64,000 nucleotides of DNA, taken from Mugil cephalus. Lineage: Eukaryota; Chordata; Actinopteri; Mugiliformes; Mugilidae. Within the stretch, counting starts at the first letter, position 1. Every line of letters begins with the position of its first letter. The DNA lies in NCBI RefSeq assembly GCF_022458985.1, contig NC_061774.1, forward strand, positions 21,856,697 through 21,920,696, read 5' to 3'. Below are positions 26,001 through 36,339 of the stretch, piece by piece. A program made the translations under genes and the position numbers. The notes beneath the pieces were generated by a model, which was not told the origin of the DNA, ran no database searches, and saw only the letters and a list, made by a program, of their open reading frames with translations.

Positions 26001-26371
26001 ATTTTATTTCATTTATAGGAAGTCAAGGCAGCCATCATGGAGGACATGGTGCGACTCGGCAAGGAAGGAAATCTGAAGTCTTTTGAGCAGGTACAGAGCT
26101 TCACTTAACTATTATCGGCTTTTATGACCTAAAGTACATCTGTAGACTTTGTAGTGTTCTTACATGCGTCAATAATGTAGACATGAGAAGCTGCTGGTCT
26201 GAAAATGAAACATTATCTTGTGTCGTTCAGGTGAAGGCCATCTACATCCACACCGAGATGTTCTCAATCGAGAACGGCCTGCTCACTCCAACAATGAAAG
26301 CCAAGAGGAACGAACTGCGCCAGTACTTCAGATCCCAGATAGATGAGCTCTACGCTGAGATCAAAGTGTAG
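15436..26371 (+). CDS. acsl1: Long-chain acyl-CoA synthetase 1 (20-position spliced CDS)
   Basis: Activates long-chain fatty acids to acyl-CoA using ATP and CoA at ER/mitochondrial outer membranes. Exons I traced: 15436-15630, 17261-17375, 17768-17832, 18076-18177, 18976-19075, 19197-19372, 19708-19740, 19823-19874, 19956-20029, a gate exon (21309-21386 or 21480-21557), 21693-21827, 21940-22074, 23672-23767, 23952-24024, 24109-24197, 24296-24412, 24507-24650, 24806-24910, 26019-26090, 26231-26371. All junctions are GT-AG and phases close. Using one gate exon gives 698 aa, the length of human ACSL1. Visible: hydrophobic N-terminal anchor about residues 29-45, P-loop TSGTTGSPKG (275-284), gate [15 protein letters not shown] (454-461), and the FACS signature [10 protein letters not shown] through DRKK (532-556). 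It ends in IKV like ACSL1. Sequence and synteny favour ACSL1 over ACSL5/6; the teleost a/b suffix is undetermined. One or both gate exons may be alternatively used. Confidence 0.97.
15675..17095 (-). mobile_element. Tc1-like transposon relic in acsl1 intron
   Basis: Inverted ends: CATATCTGTGAGTTGCAAAAGTAAGTG near 15,730 and GGCACCTCACAGATATG near 16,975, with matching outer ends CATTTCTGCATAAA and TTACAGAAATGTACAAG. The minus-strand frame 16456-16797 contains the Tc1 helix-turn-helix-type block ([20 protein letters not shown]) with a decayed continuation. It sits wholly inside the first coding intron and does not disturb splice sites. Confidence 0.75.
18385..18620 (+). mobile_element. Tc1-like transposase fragment in acsl1 intron
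   Basis: GAGTCCAGACCTGAACCCC codes the SPDLNP block, followed by a CAAGATCTTGGTGAAAAACC segment known from fish Tc1-like repeats. Truncated and frameshifted. Confidence 0.6.
20636..20960 (+). repeat. Dispersed repeat C (GTCCCCGATTT), + copy
   Basis: Contains repeated GTCCCC(G/A)A(T)TT boxes and ATTCATGAGAGAAAAAAATGTTGC-like sequence shared, in reverse complement, with 27940-28068. Lies in the intron before the gate exons. Confidence 0.65.
21122..21150. repeat. (AT)n microsatellite
   Basis: AT run in acsl1 intron just upstream of the gate exons. Confidence 0.8.
21309..21386 (+). CDS. acsl1: acsl1 gate exon, variant A ([13 protein letters not shown])
   Basis: A 78-nt phase-0 exon with acceptor TCAAG and donor GTACAA. 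It encodes 26 residues ending [13 protein letters not shown]. This is the fatty-acid gate segment of long-chain acyl-CoA synthetases, which lines the entrance of the acyl tunnel. It joins in frame to the exon ending at 20029 and to the one starting at 21693. A homologous 78-nt exon follows after only 93 nt, so the two are candidate mutually exclusive alternatives. This variant carries Leu where the other, and human ACSL1, carries Phe (HMF). Confidence 0.9.
21480..21557 (+). CDS. acsl1: acsl1 gate exon, variant B ([13 protein letters not shown])
   Basis: Second 78-nt phase-0 exon (acceptor TTTTAG, donor GTAAGT) encoding 26 residues with DVHIS then [13 protein letters not shown]. Its DVHIS/ERVVQ flavour resembles the Y-type gate exon described for mammalian ACSL6. 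The position and length are identical to variant A. Including both exons would keep frame but duplicate the gate, which no ACSL protein known to me has. Confidence 0.9.
22390..22610. repeat. Possible MITE-like repeat in acsl1 intron 12
   Basis: Two related internal segments (CCGACTTTAACTGGACAACT and CAGACTTTAACTAGACAACT) and TACATGCACGTG/TACGTGCATGTAA inverted ends. Family not recognised. Confidence 0.4.
23012..23070. repeat. (TG)n(TA)n microsatellite
   Basis: Compound dinucleotide repeat, about 55 bp, in acsl1 intron 12. Confidence 0.85.
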
Positions 26372-27085
26372 AAGAGGGGGAGAGCAAATCTGAAGACGAA
26401 CCGGGAATGTGTTTTTAGGTGAAAAAGGAAACGGCAGGGAGGTAGGAAAGTACAAGCTAAAGCACACAACAGGAAGGAAATGAGGCCAAAAGTCATGCCT
26501 ATACTGTGTACTGTACAAATAACGATGTGATAAGATGTTGATTGTTCTAATCAGCTTTTTATGGGCATTTTAAAGGGAAGCAGTTCTCTGTAGCATCGGA
26601 TATCTCAGGACTTTCAAGAATCCGTTTCAATGAGTCTTGCACCTGAATTAGGAGCCATAAGAATTGTACCAAACACAGTACAGTTTATCTTGTTTCATGA
26701 TTTTATTTTGCAAAAATGTTGAGTGTGTGTAGTGGATAGAAGGATATTCAAGTCCTTAATTCTTTTTATGAATAAGCTTTAGCTCCAGTCAGCAACAGTT
26801 TAGATATTCAAGGTAATTCAATCACTGTTGGCGCGACACAAGAGAACCAGGTACCGCAGAGCAGTTTATTTATGGCGGTAACCTGAACGGAAGAGATTTG
26901 TTGAAGGAATAAAGTTTCTTAAATTATTGTAGTGTGTAATGGTGAAAATGCAATTGTAATATGTTTCTGATTTAAATCATTGTGGTTTCATGAATGTATT
27001 TTTGACTCTGGTCATTCTGTAATTGTTTTAAATGTCATCTTGTGTTTTGTATAAAAATAAATGACATAAAAAAATGAAAACAACT
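26372..27085 (+). other. acsl1: acsl1 3' untranslated region
   Basis: AT-rich, no conserved ORF. A canonical AATAAA at 27056-27061 is the best polyadenylation signal, giving a 3' UTR of about 0.7 kb. The cenpu promoter follows within about 500 bp. Confidence 0.7.
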
Positions 27086-27548
27086 CAAATATAATGTAAT
27101 TGTGTTCCTTTTGCCTACTGGATAATGTTTTTACACAAGCATTTAAACAGTTTAAGTAGTTTAGCATGTCGGTTGCATGTTTTATTTTAATTATGCTGTT
27201 AATAAATAATCAGGGTCTTGCTTTTTATTCCAAGAGACAGTACTTGATGCTTGATTGTCATCTAATATCGTTCAAATGCGCATACAGAATGAACCCTCTC
27301 GCTCACCGTAGGACCGAATTTTAGTCTAATCCGCTATGGGTGGATAATTCATACAATATGTACAGCTGGCACTTATTTCAAGTAAAATGTGTACATCTTG
27401 AATACAAACACACCTCGCCGTTTTCAAATTCGTTCCATTAGCGTCTTCTCTCACTTCTCTCGTTGCGCTGTAAATATTTTTTGTTATTTAATTATAATCT
27501 CCACCCACCCCTGCTTGTGTGGAATGGTACAGTCCGGAACTCGAAATA

Positions 27549-27559
27549 TTTTGCGGGAA
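27549..27559 (+). promoter_or_regulatory. cenpu: E2F-like site in cenpu promoter
   Basis: TTTTGCGGGAA contains the E2F core GCGGGAA, 56 bp upstream of the assigned ATG. Kinetochore genes are typically expressed under E2F/DREAM control in S-G2, so the site fits the gene. The transcription start is unknown. Confidence 0.4.
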
Positions 27560-27614
27560 GTCGCTTCGGTGTGTTTACAAAACATAGCTGCTAGTTTAGC
27601 TACGTCTGTTTCCA

Positions 27615-30600
27615 ATGAGGTGAGAAAAATACGAATTGTGACGTATAAACTTAACAAGGGTCAATCCCGCAACTCCTCAAACGTGCCATTTTCTCTTCTG
27701 TTTGCGAAGAATTCCGTTTAAATCTGTTGGACACGCTTACGGTCACTATTTATGTACATTTGTTCATGACATCATTCTGTATATTTTCTGCTTACACTAT
27801 TTTCTCTTTTAGTTTACAAGATAATACGTATTTTAATCTTCATTCATCTCAAACGTTTATGTTTAAACGTTGATTATTAAACATATCCGGTTACCGTAAT
27901 ATTTGTAGTCTGCGCACGCACAACATACTCACTAAGCGTTTAATATCCGCCTACCGTAATAACCCTTGTTGTACTCTGCGCGCAACATTTTTTTTCTCAT
28001 TCATAAATCGCTAAAATCGGGGACGTTTTCCGGAACAAGTTATCCAAATCGGGGACTGTCCGTACAGAGTCCACGGCTCCCAATGTAAAGACTTTCTCTT
28101 ATTTCCACAGTGCCAAAAAGCGTAGGGGGGCCAAAGTGCTCCAAGCGCCACCGGGGGAGAGACAGGTGAGTCCACCAACGATCACCTGAATGGGTTGTTG
28201 CCTTAATGTCAACAGTTTTATTGAGGAAGACGTCAACACGTGTTATTATACCTGTTAATGCACTTTAAATTATGGATTTGGTGATGTATTCCTCTCCAGA
28301 AACCTAATAATGAAATGGAAAACCCCAACCTGTCCACCATAGACAACGCCAGCTTCCTGGAGGGACTGCAGAGGAATAATGGTGAGTCTTTATCTTTGTG
28401 TATCCACGTCAGTGTATTTTTTATTTATTATATTCCTGTTTAGTCTAGCAAGCAGGAAGTCAAACTAACGGACCGTGCCAAACCCTGTGTTGCCTAGGTA
28501 ACCCTCTGCACAGCACAGCCATAGACGAAGATCTGAATCTTTTAGATGACAAAATGATGGAGAGAGGAAGAGCAGGAGCTGTTGTCAAGAGGAAGGGGAC
28601 GAAGGGGGCTGGAGACAACGAGGAAGAAGAGGAAAAGAAAAAGAGAAAGAGAAGTACTGGAGATAAGGTCAAAAGCAGGTACGGCTAAAAAGGGTTTTCT
28701 TGACACTTAACTTTCCAAAGTGGTCCATGCATTTTTTTTTTAAAACTATTTCCGTACTGGTCAGGCCTGAAGAGGAAAGAGTAGAGTTAGATGTGGAGAA
28801 GAAGAAGAAGAAGAAGAAGAAGAAGAAAACAGCTCCTGCTCCAGAAATCAAGAGAGGTTTAGTTGGGAAGAAGCCTGCAATGAGAAAGAGTGAAGGAAGG
28901 TGAGGTCACATATAAAGGCCGGCATTAAACATTTATAGGGAACTCATTGACACACTTGGAGATTCTAAATTTCAAGCGTTATTATTGTAGGGCATGGGAA
29001 GACTTTTTATTTTCATTGAGAAAATCAAGATTAATAAAGTTACCTTATATGGTCCCTCGTCCTTAAGTGTTAAACATTCGAATATTAGCGCTGATTTGTC
29101 AGCATACTCACATTAGGACACTTCTTCCTTCCTTGCGGACCACATTTGACCTGAGAATGTTTCCTGAGTTGGTTGTGTGAAAACCACATTCTTCTAAACC
29201 TCACTGAGTGACTGTACCTGGTTCCTTGCCCCATTAAAGGTTAACCACCAACCAGCTGTCAGACGTTTGGCTGAATGTGAAATATGAAACTAGTGTGTAA
29301 ACAAAAGTTTGAATGAAACTGGACGACTAGACAAAAAAGACAAAACAAAAAAATTCATTCATCTATGCGGAAAATACATATGTAGCATATATATGTACGT
29401 ACAAATTAGCCAAATGCCCCTATTTGAGCAACTATACCACTGCATGAACTTAACACTGGGACTTAACATAACATCATGTATTAAACCTGTGAAGAAGCAG
29501 CAGAGTTGAATTGCCCGCAAGTGACAAAATACAGTACACAAATACACTAATATAAATATATATGGATATGTATGTAGTATAATTAAAATTGTATGTTCAT
29601 GTAGATATTAATGTAAGCTATATATGCTATATATTTATAATTATATAGATGTTTATTAAGAATAAATGAAGATACAAACTGAGGGATGAGAGGAAGGAAT
29701 TTAAAAAGAAGTGTTTACTTCTTCAAATTCCTTTTTTGAACAAATAAGCTGTGTTTCTGTTATTTTTTTGTCCAATTATTTTGTTGTTTTTGTTCATAAT
29801 CATCATTTCTTTCTTTTTGTATGTACATATTTTTATACGTTTGTACGAAATAAATTCATTCATTGATACGTTCGTTTAAAGAAGTGTCTGTTCCTCTTTG
29901 TCCGTGCACTTGCTCGTCTGACTCGTGTTATTATTTATTAACTTGTCTGTTTGTTGTGTCCCTACAAGGCCAGAGGAGAATCAGCCGCCGAAGAAGGACA
30001 AGAAGACCAGATCAGACAGTGGCACTGAGTCACAGGTGAGCCAGTGAGTTTCTTTAGCGACGCATTAGAAAACAAACAAGTTAAAATGAGGCTTTACTGA
30101 GACTTTCCTTTCTTCCAAACAGAGGCCCAGGAGAGACCTGTCCTCCGATGAGGAGGGTGACGAAGAGTCCGAATGGGTAGGGAGTGGACGGACGTCAGAA
30201 GACGACTTCCACCGGGAGCCACTGACGGCTCATCTTTTTTCCTTTTCTTTCTTTTATTCAGAAGCCGAGTCCGAAGAAAGCCAGGATGGCCGGTCTGGGC
30301 ACAACCGGGAAGTCTTCACTCAAAAAACCAAAACATAAGAAATCTTCATCATCAGGTCAGAGAAAAGAGTAAAAGAGCAACGCTTTATACCAAAAATACG
30401 CATTAAAATGAGGCAAACTGATGTTAATGAGTTTTACAAAAAGCACTTTTCACTATTCCTTGGGAAACTTGAGCCATTGAACCACTGACATCTGTTTCTA
30501 CCACCTGAAGGCAGCACATCTGCGGAAGACAAAACAGACAAACAGAGGAGGAAGAAGCAAAGTCGTAAGACGCAAACCGAGTTAGAGGTGGTGCTGGACG

Positions 30601-33600
30601 CCTTCCTCGACTTCTGTGACCAGTACAGGTGAATTCTCACATCTGATCGATTACTGCTCCCAGTACCTCTAAGGCACAGGTGTCAAACACGTGGCCCGCG
30701 GGCCAAAAGCGGCCCGCCAGAGGGTCCGATCTGGCCCGCTGGATGAATTTGCAAAGTGCAAAAATTACATTGAAGACATTAACTGCAAATTTTGCAAATT
30801 TTCCAATAAAAATAACTACTTTTCCTACTTTTCACACAATTTTAGTAAGAGCTGTGGACATAACACAATATGAGACATACAGAAATTGCACTACTTTTTC
30901 TCAAGAAACATCTGGTTGTTCATAAAAGATTTTGTAATAGTGCAGTTCATTAAATGTAAACACTTTCATAATGTACTTCTTTGTGCTAAAACAAAGGGAA
31001 ACATTTGAAGTTGTCATTATTTGAAGGTCTGGCCCCTTGAGATCATATTGTTCTGTACGTGGCCCCTGAACTAATAAGAGTTTGACACCTCTGCTCTAAG
31101 GGGTCTTGGATCCAACTCTTTTCACTTCACGCTACCGACTCAGCGGCTGCTCAGATTCTCGTCTTTCTGTCATCTTAATTCTAGATGTGAATAAACGGAT
31201 TGTGTTTGTTCTCAGGGAGACGGTGAAGTCGGAAGCAGTCAAACAGTCCATCGATTCTTTCTCCGACAACGTCAGAGACCAGCTTTCTGAAAAGGTCACA
31301 CTTTGCTTGGTCCTGGTTCATATTACACACAAATTGTTCAGAAAATAGAAACTAGACTTTTGAAACAGAAATTTCAATTTTTTTTTAAAAAAAAAAGGGC
31401 TTTTAAAATGTGCTGCCACCTACTTTTAGTTTCCACAGAGTCTTAAAAAGTCTCAGATTTGATAATTCTAATTTAAAGCCTTAAAAAAAAAAGCCTTAAA
31501 TACGAGTTTATTTTACATTGTAGATCTTAAATTACATTTAGTCAAGTCATAAATCCTTACATACATTTTACAGTATGATCCCTCTGGCCCCGGCCTATCG
31601 TCTATTATTTATTATTATAAATCATTCTGGGTCTCTGATTTTCCTAACTTTTCATACTTCATGTAAGTCTTAAATTGAACCCGTTTAACCCACTTGTTCA
31701 AACCTGCAGAAACTCTGACTACCAGCACAACCTGATTTGTTGATGATATAAACAAACATTTCGGTTGTTGTCAATAAAGACAGAGATACACAACAATACT
31801 ACAAATGCGTATCTGTGCCATCAAGATGTTTTTAATCCAAAATGATCATGACGATGCTGGATTTTTAAACTATAAACTTGTACCGATCGGGCATTAGATT
31901 ATGACCCCCTTCTTAATATTGTTTAAACAGGTGTGACTCATGATAATGAAACTAATATACTGGCAACAATGTGGCAGTTTACTAGTGTAGTAAACCTTCA
32001 TTTAATAACCATTAATTTGAGAGAATAATTTACAGCACCTTAACGATTAATTAATATGATTTATTTTATTTGATTCTCAGGCATTCGTGCTCACGTGTAT
32101 GTTGCTAAAGGCCAGGGAAGGAGAGACTTCAGGGAGTGTTGTTGTGCGTGACTCCTCACTGAAAGTTATGAGAAAGAGCTCACTCTGCACCCATGAGTCA
32201 AACTGTGTCAAATAGGAGACCTTTGTCAAAGAAAGTTCAGCCTGGGGGAGTCTTCTCTTTGGAGTCTGCATTCAGAGCATCAGAGTCTTTATTGCGCAAA
32301 AGTTCACCACAATCCCACTCTAAAGTGTAAAGGCCTTTGTTCTCATCTTTTTTACTTTTGGGACACCACAGGTCCCACCTTCTGTCCATCCCCTACGTTT
32401 GGGGTACACTCTTATACCACCCCTTCATTTAAACCAGTTACACTGTAAGAAATTGTCGTCGTCACTGTTGCTGAGGTTTTCATGACCTTGTGTGTCAGTT
32501 GTTCTTATCTATCTGCACCGTGCCATTGCGCCGTTATCAACTACTTCAGAATTCCCCTAGGTTCCCAGTTTTATAAAGTCAGCCCATTTTACACCCTTAC
32601 TTTCAGTTCTAAGCCTATTTTTTAAAAATAATGAAGTTTATTACAAACTGGCAATGAGTTCAACTACCTTCTACATATAACGTGCCCTTACACACGTGCT
32701 CTTGTGAGGAATACGGTAGATATACTTTGTTTTCAGTGCTCTCCCTCTGTGTTCTAGTAGCATATACCTGGTGAAGTCCCATCATATCAAACATCATATT
32801 ATAATCTATAACTAATGACATTATAATCACACATATCACTGTAATCAGTACAACCTTATAATCAAACATGACATCATCGTCATTCTGCCTGCATCTTTTT
32901 CATTTTTCTTCTTCTTAGCACATCACAGGCTTTAAAACATTTTACTACAATACGAAAAACACTGAAACTAAAGTAATTTCTGTTTTCTTCACTCTTCCAG
33001 ATCTCTTCCTGTAAGGAGTTCAGGGTTCTGCAGAGAGAAAACACCAAGGTGAATACGTTTACCTTTTTTTTTTTTAGGCTTGTGGCTCTTGGGGCTTGTT
33101 TGTCCAGCGCTTTTCTTCGTTTTGCAGCTTAAATGTGACTTTTGTCCAACTTCAACTTTGTTTTGTGCGTCTTTGCGTGTCAGGTGGGTTCGTTGATCCG
33201 TAAAAAGACACAGAGAATGCTGAATGTCAAACACGAGCTGATGAGGTGAGAATCAAGTCAACTATTTTCATAAATGCAAATTAGCATAAGAAAAATGTTT
33301 TTAACTGTTAAAAAACGCTACTTCTCCTAAAAAAAATAAATAAAATACAAGTAAATGCTTTCAATGAAATACTTAAATGAGTGAATTTAGCCTGAGTGGG
33401 TTTGTTTCCACAGGGCAGAGAGGCAGGTGGGGCTGCTGAAGAAGGAAAAGACTCAGCTAGAAGTCAGATTAGCTGATCTGAGACGAGGCCACGAGTTCCT
33501 CCAGGACGTCAAAGAGCTAAACAGACGATACCTGGACTACCGACGCAAACACCCCAAGGAGAAGGAGACGGTACGCTCAGTATTTCCTTTAGAAACCAAC

Positions 33601-33754
33601 ACCTTCTGAAAAAGATTAATTCCTGCTGTTTTAGCGACCGGCTGGTGGTAATTTATTCCTTCTTTCTTTTCAGTACGGGGCGTCCAGTTTACCGGCTCTG
33701 CTGCTGGAGGCAAAGTATGTCAAGGTGGCAGAGGAAAAAGCTGAGAAGAAATAA
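27615..33754 (+). CDS. cenpu: Centromere protein U (CENP-U / MLF1IP), 14 exons
   Basis: Subunit of the CENP-O/P/Q/U/R part of the constitutive centromere network; in mammals it recruits Plk1 to kinetochores. Exons traced: 27615-27619, 28111-28165, 28300-28381, 28498-28678, 28765-28899, 29969-30035, 30123-30176, 30262-30355, 30511-30628, 31216-31294, 33001-33048, 33184-33245, 33414-33570, 33674-33754. All are GT-AG and phases close to 405 aa (human 418). Basic N terminus (MSAKKRRG); the motif NPLHSTAIDED matches human PPLHSTAI. A long charged, Lys-rich low-complexity middle includes a Lys10 run. A predicted C-terminal coiled coil ends in YGASSLPALLLEAK, matching human YDSSSLPALLFKAR. These two anchors identify the family despite poor conservation between. 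The start is weakly defined because exon 1 carries only five coding bases. Position between acsl1 and casp3 agrees with human synteny. Confidence 0.92.
27940..28068 (-). repeat. Dispersed repeat C, inverted copy in cenpu intron 1
   Basis: Reverse complement of 20,640-20,775, sharing CTACCGTAATAA, GCGCGCAACATTTTTTTTCTC and the AATCGGGGAC boxes. Confidence 0.65.
28798..28829 (+). repeat. cenpu: In-frame AAG/GAA microsatellite coding poly-lysine in cenpu
   Basis: A run of AAG triplets in exon 5 (28765-28899) codes ten consecutive lysines. Frame and flanking splice sites show that it is translated. Length variation would change only the number of lysines. Confidence 0.85.
30675..31093 (+). mobile_element. 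Non-autonomous hAT transposon with exact target duplication
   Basis: A 419-bp element in cenpu intron 9. The ends CACAGGTGTCAAAC and GTTTGACACCTCTG are 14-bp inverted repeats with one mismatch. It is flanked on both sides by the 8-bp duplication CTCTAAGG (30667-30674 and 31094-31101). An 8-bp duplication plus CAGNGGTGTCAAAC-type ends is diagnostic of hAT. It has no transposase and a GGCCCGCGGGCC palindromic subterminal region. Confidence 0.9.
31375..31740. repeat. Diverged dispersed repeat in cenpu intron 10
   Basis: CTTAAAAAGTCT and AAAGCCTTAAA motifs followed by GAACCCGTTTAACCC and AAACCTGCAGAAACTCTG, a combination typical of an abundant fish DNA repeat. Boundaries uncertain. Confidence 0.4.
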
Positions 33755-33980
33755 ACGTGTGGGAATATCACGTTATATCCAGCACACATACACAACTATA
33801 TAGGATTTGAAGCTAACCGAGACCACATATTGTACTATAATACTAAAGATGCTGGATTCATTAACAGCTCAGATTGGTTTGGATGTTGTATTTTATATAC
33901 TGCCAGCATTGTACCCTCTCAGACTAAATGTAAAACGTGTTCTGAATGTGTATAATAAATGCAAATAATAGTAATAATAA
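33755..33980 (+). other. cenpu: cenpu 3' untranslated region
   Basis: Short AT-rich 3' UTR with AATAAA at 33954-33959, about 200 nt after the stop codon. Confidence 0.7.
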
Positions 33981-34499
33981 AAGTTGTTCTAGAAGTATGC
34001 AGATCAACAAATTGAAATTCTGCTCTGAAATGGAGTTGGAAACACACAGCAGCCTACACCACTGTCTGGTTTCCTGTGTGACTTCCGCTCATAATGTGTC
34101 ACAAGTAAAAGAGCTGATGCTCGGGTGAGAGCTGGCTACTCATTGATTTTACTTTATTTTTATTTATTTTTTCCTCTTTTGCTCGTGCCTTGACAGGGGG
34201 CAGAACTTTGGTCACGCCTCTGTAGATTCAGGATGTAACTTAACTACGTCTCCATGCAGTGTAACAAATTTTAAAAGCTGTAAATCATTAGAGACACTTA
34301 GCTCTTCTGGACTAAGTGCTAAAGACGCCCAAGTTGCCCAGTCTGACTTCTGCTGTAGTTATGCATAAATGAGTCTTGATCGGTTTTTATTAGTGGAGAA
34401 GCTGCACTGTTGACCTCCACAGACGGAAGAGCTCATGGAACACTAAAAGTTCAACTATACTTGTCAACTTCTGCATTTCCTTTGCATAAGCCTCCTGAC

Positions 34500-35075
34500 T
34501 TGGTTGAGTTCATGACTGAGATCATCAGAATCGCTTTAATGAAATTCTCCTAGGAGACAAACTGCTTCCTCTGGAAGGAAACGTGTGCCGTTTGGGTTCA
34601 GAGCATGTATCCCTCTCATTAGATCACATTTATTTTTGGAGAAACGCCCGTCTAACTCTCCAAGTATGTTGTCCACAATGAGGCAGAACATCGTTCTCCT
34701 AAAAATTATTCTTGTCACCATTATTACGTTTGCTCTGACCTATTGTAGATGTTATGAGAGGCCCCACCAAGTCTGGAGCTAACTCTTTGAGATCTCCTCT
34801 TCTTACCATTTCCAGTAGCTATATTACACTTTGTGGCGACATTATCTTTCCACAGACTGTCAACAAATGAGTCACTGCTGTACTCCTGAAGTGAGTCTTT
34901 AAGTGCGTCAGTAGTAAACCCACTGCTATCAGATGGCAGCTTCAGAAAGTTGCGAGAAGACTGACAAAGCTTAGATTTAAGTGAGAAAGTAAACCTCGAG
35001 CATGTACGGATCTTTCTCCACAATTTTCTGTAGAAGTGTCGTGCAAAACATGAAGCACAGCTGGTAATTTGCACA
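34500..35075 (-). mobile_element. hAT-type transposase relic
   Basis: Two abutting minus-strand frames (35074-34724, then 34721-34536). The second reads VDNILGELDGRFSKNKCDLM then RGIHALNP and FLPEEAV. This pattern (I-LxELxxRFSxxxxxLMxGIxALxP) belongs to the C-terminal half of hAT/ZMYM-like domesticated transposases. No full-length gene. It occupies the cenpu-casp3 interval where mammals carry PRIMPOL. Confidence 0.55.
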
Positions 35076-35656
35076 TTAAATTCCTGCAGGCCAAATATCT
35101 ACATCATGACCACCATGTGAATTACAATGTACATAAAATGCATGTTTTGCGTCAGTCTTTATTCTGGCTGCCACTCCTCATTACAGATGCTCCACCATAA
35201 CCTGGTCCAACAACATTGGATCTGTAAATTCATATATTCCCAAGCTGTGGATTATTTTGTCCTCCGTTTTCGCCCAATCTTGTTGCTTGTCAAGAAAACT
35301 TTCATAGGAAGTACCAGTAAGATCTGTCCTTTCTTTTTCACATATTTGGCTTCACCAACAATCAAAGAGAACACTCAACTTCCTCTATTTTGTTGTCACG
35401 AGCCATAGTTGCCATTTGACCATTTGGATTGTGGCTTCCTGTCATTTTTTTCTGTACCACTGGGTTTGACAATCAAGTTTGGCAATCAACTCTTAATATT
35501 TCAGAATACATGTCCCCCCTGTTTTTTGCCTCTCCTGTCTCACAGTGACTTTGTTGGGTGACCTCGTTTGGACGCGTCTCGGCTTTGAGAGTATTCAAGC
35601 CACGGATACCGTTTGTACCAGTCACCGTGGACGGACCTCTTCCTTTTAACTTGTAG

Positions 35657-35751
35657 AGTCCGAGGATATACCTTCAGATGAGGCTGTGAGGGACCTGCTG
35701 CTCTGGATTGTGAAAGATATGCAAACGATAAACAACATCAAAGTCTATCAG
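35657..35751 (+). other. Exon-like 95-nt open stretch of unknown origin
   Basis: Acceptor TTGTAG and donor CAG-GTGTGA flank an open frame encoding EDIPSDEAVRDLLLWIVKDM and about ten further residues. I do not recognise it, and no partner exon is apparent. It may be an orphan exon of a lost gene or chance. Confidence 0.25.
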
Positions 35752-36074
35752 GTGTGAGACTCACAACATGTTTCTTTTTCTTTCTTTAAAGGGATTAGAG
35801 AATAGAAGTGACTTAAAACTGTCCAACGTCATAAGTCTGTTATTATTGAACAACCTTTAATGATAATAATCATTATTATTTATTTTGACAACTACTTTTG
35901 TAAATTAATTCATATTGCAATTACAATGGTTATTTTATTTTACTAGATAGTATGTCTTTTAAATTTAATTTATTCTTATATATCTTTCTTTTTACTTGTG
36001 GTTTTTAAGAGTTTTTTTATGCATGTGCAACTAAGCTATTCTGATCATTAAAGTTAGTTTAGATAGTTAGTTAT

Positions 36075-36325
36075 GATGAATAAATAAAGATTACTTTATT
36101 CATCCCCGAAGGTAAATTAGGTCGTCATGGCAGTCCGGTATTGAATACAATAAAATACAATAGAATAAGAAAAAAAAATAGAAGTAAAAATAAAAACAAA
36201 AACACTGAATAAGGCATTTACATAGGTAGATAAGGTGGACCTGATGATACAATGGTAACGTTATGTGCAACGAAGCTACGGTGACAAAGCAATTTCCCTC
36301 GTGGATCATTAAATATATGTCCAAT
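36075..36325 (-). repeat. LINE-tail-like repeat
   Basis: ACTTTATTCATCCCCGAAGG with following ATACAATAAAATACAATAG and a CCCTCGTGGATCATTAAA end, the form of common teleost retroelement tails. It lies just upstream of the casp3 promoter. Confidence 0.5.
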
Positions 36326-36339
36326 TCTTAATTGTGGTC

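Noticed and set aside
27524-27721. Frame from ATG 27524 as the cenpu start
   Set aside because: Its frame meets TAG in exon 2; only the 27615 ATG fits the conserved downstream frame.
30680-30925. 81-aa frame in cenpu intron 9
   Set aside because: Lies inside the hAT MITE; no transposase similarity.
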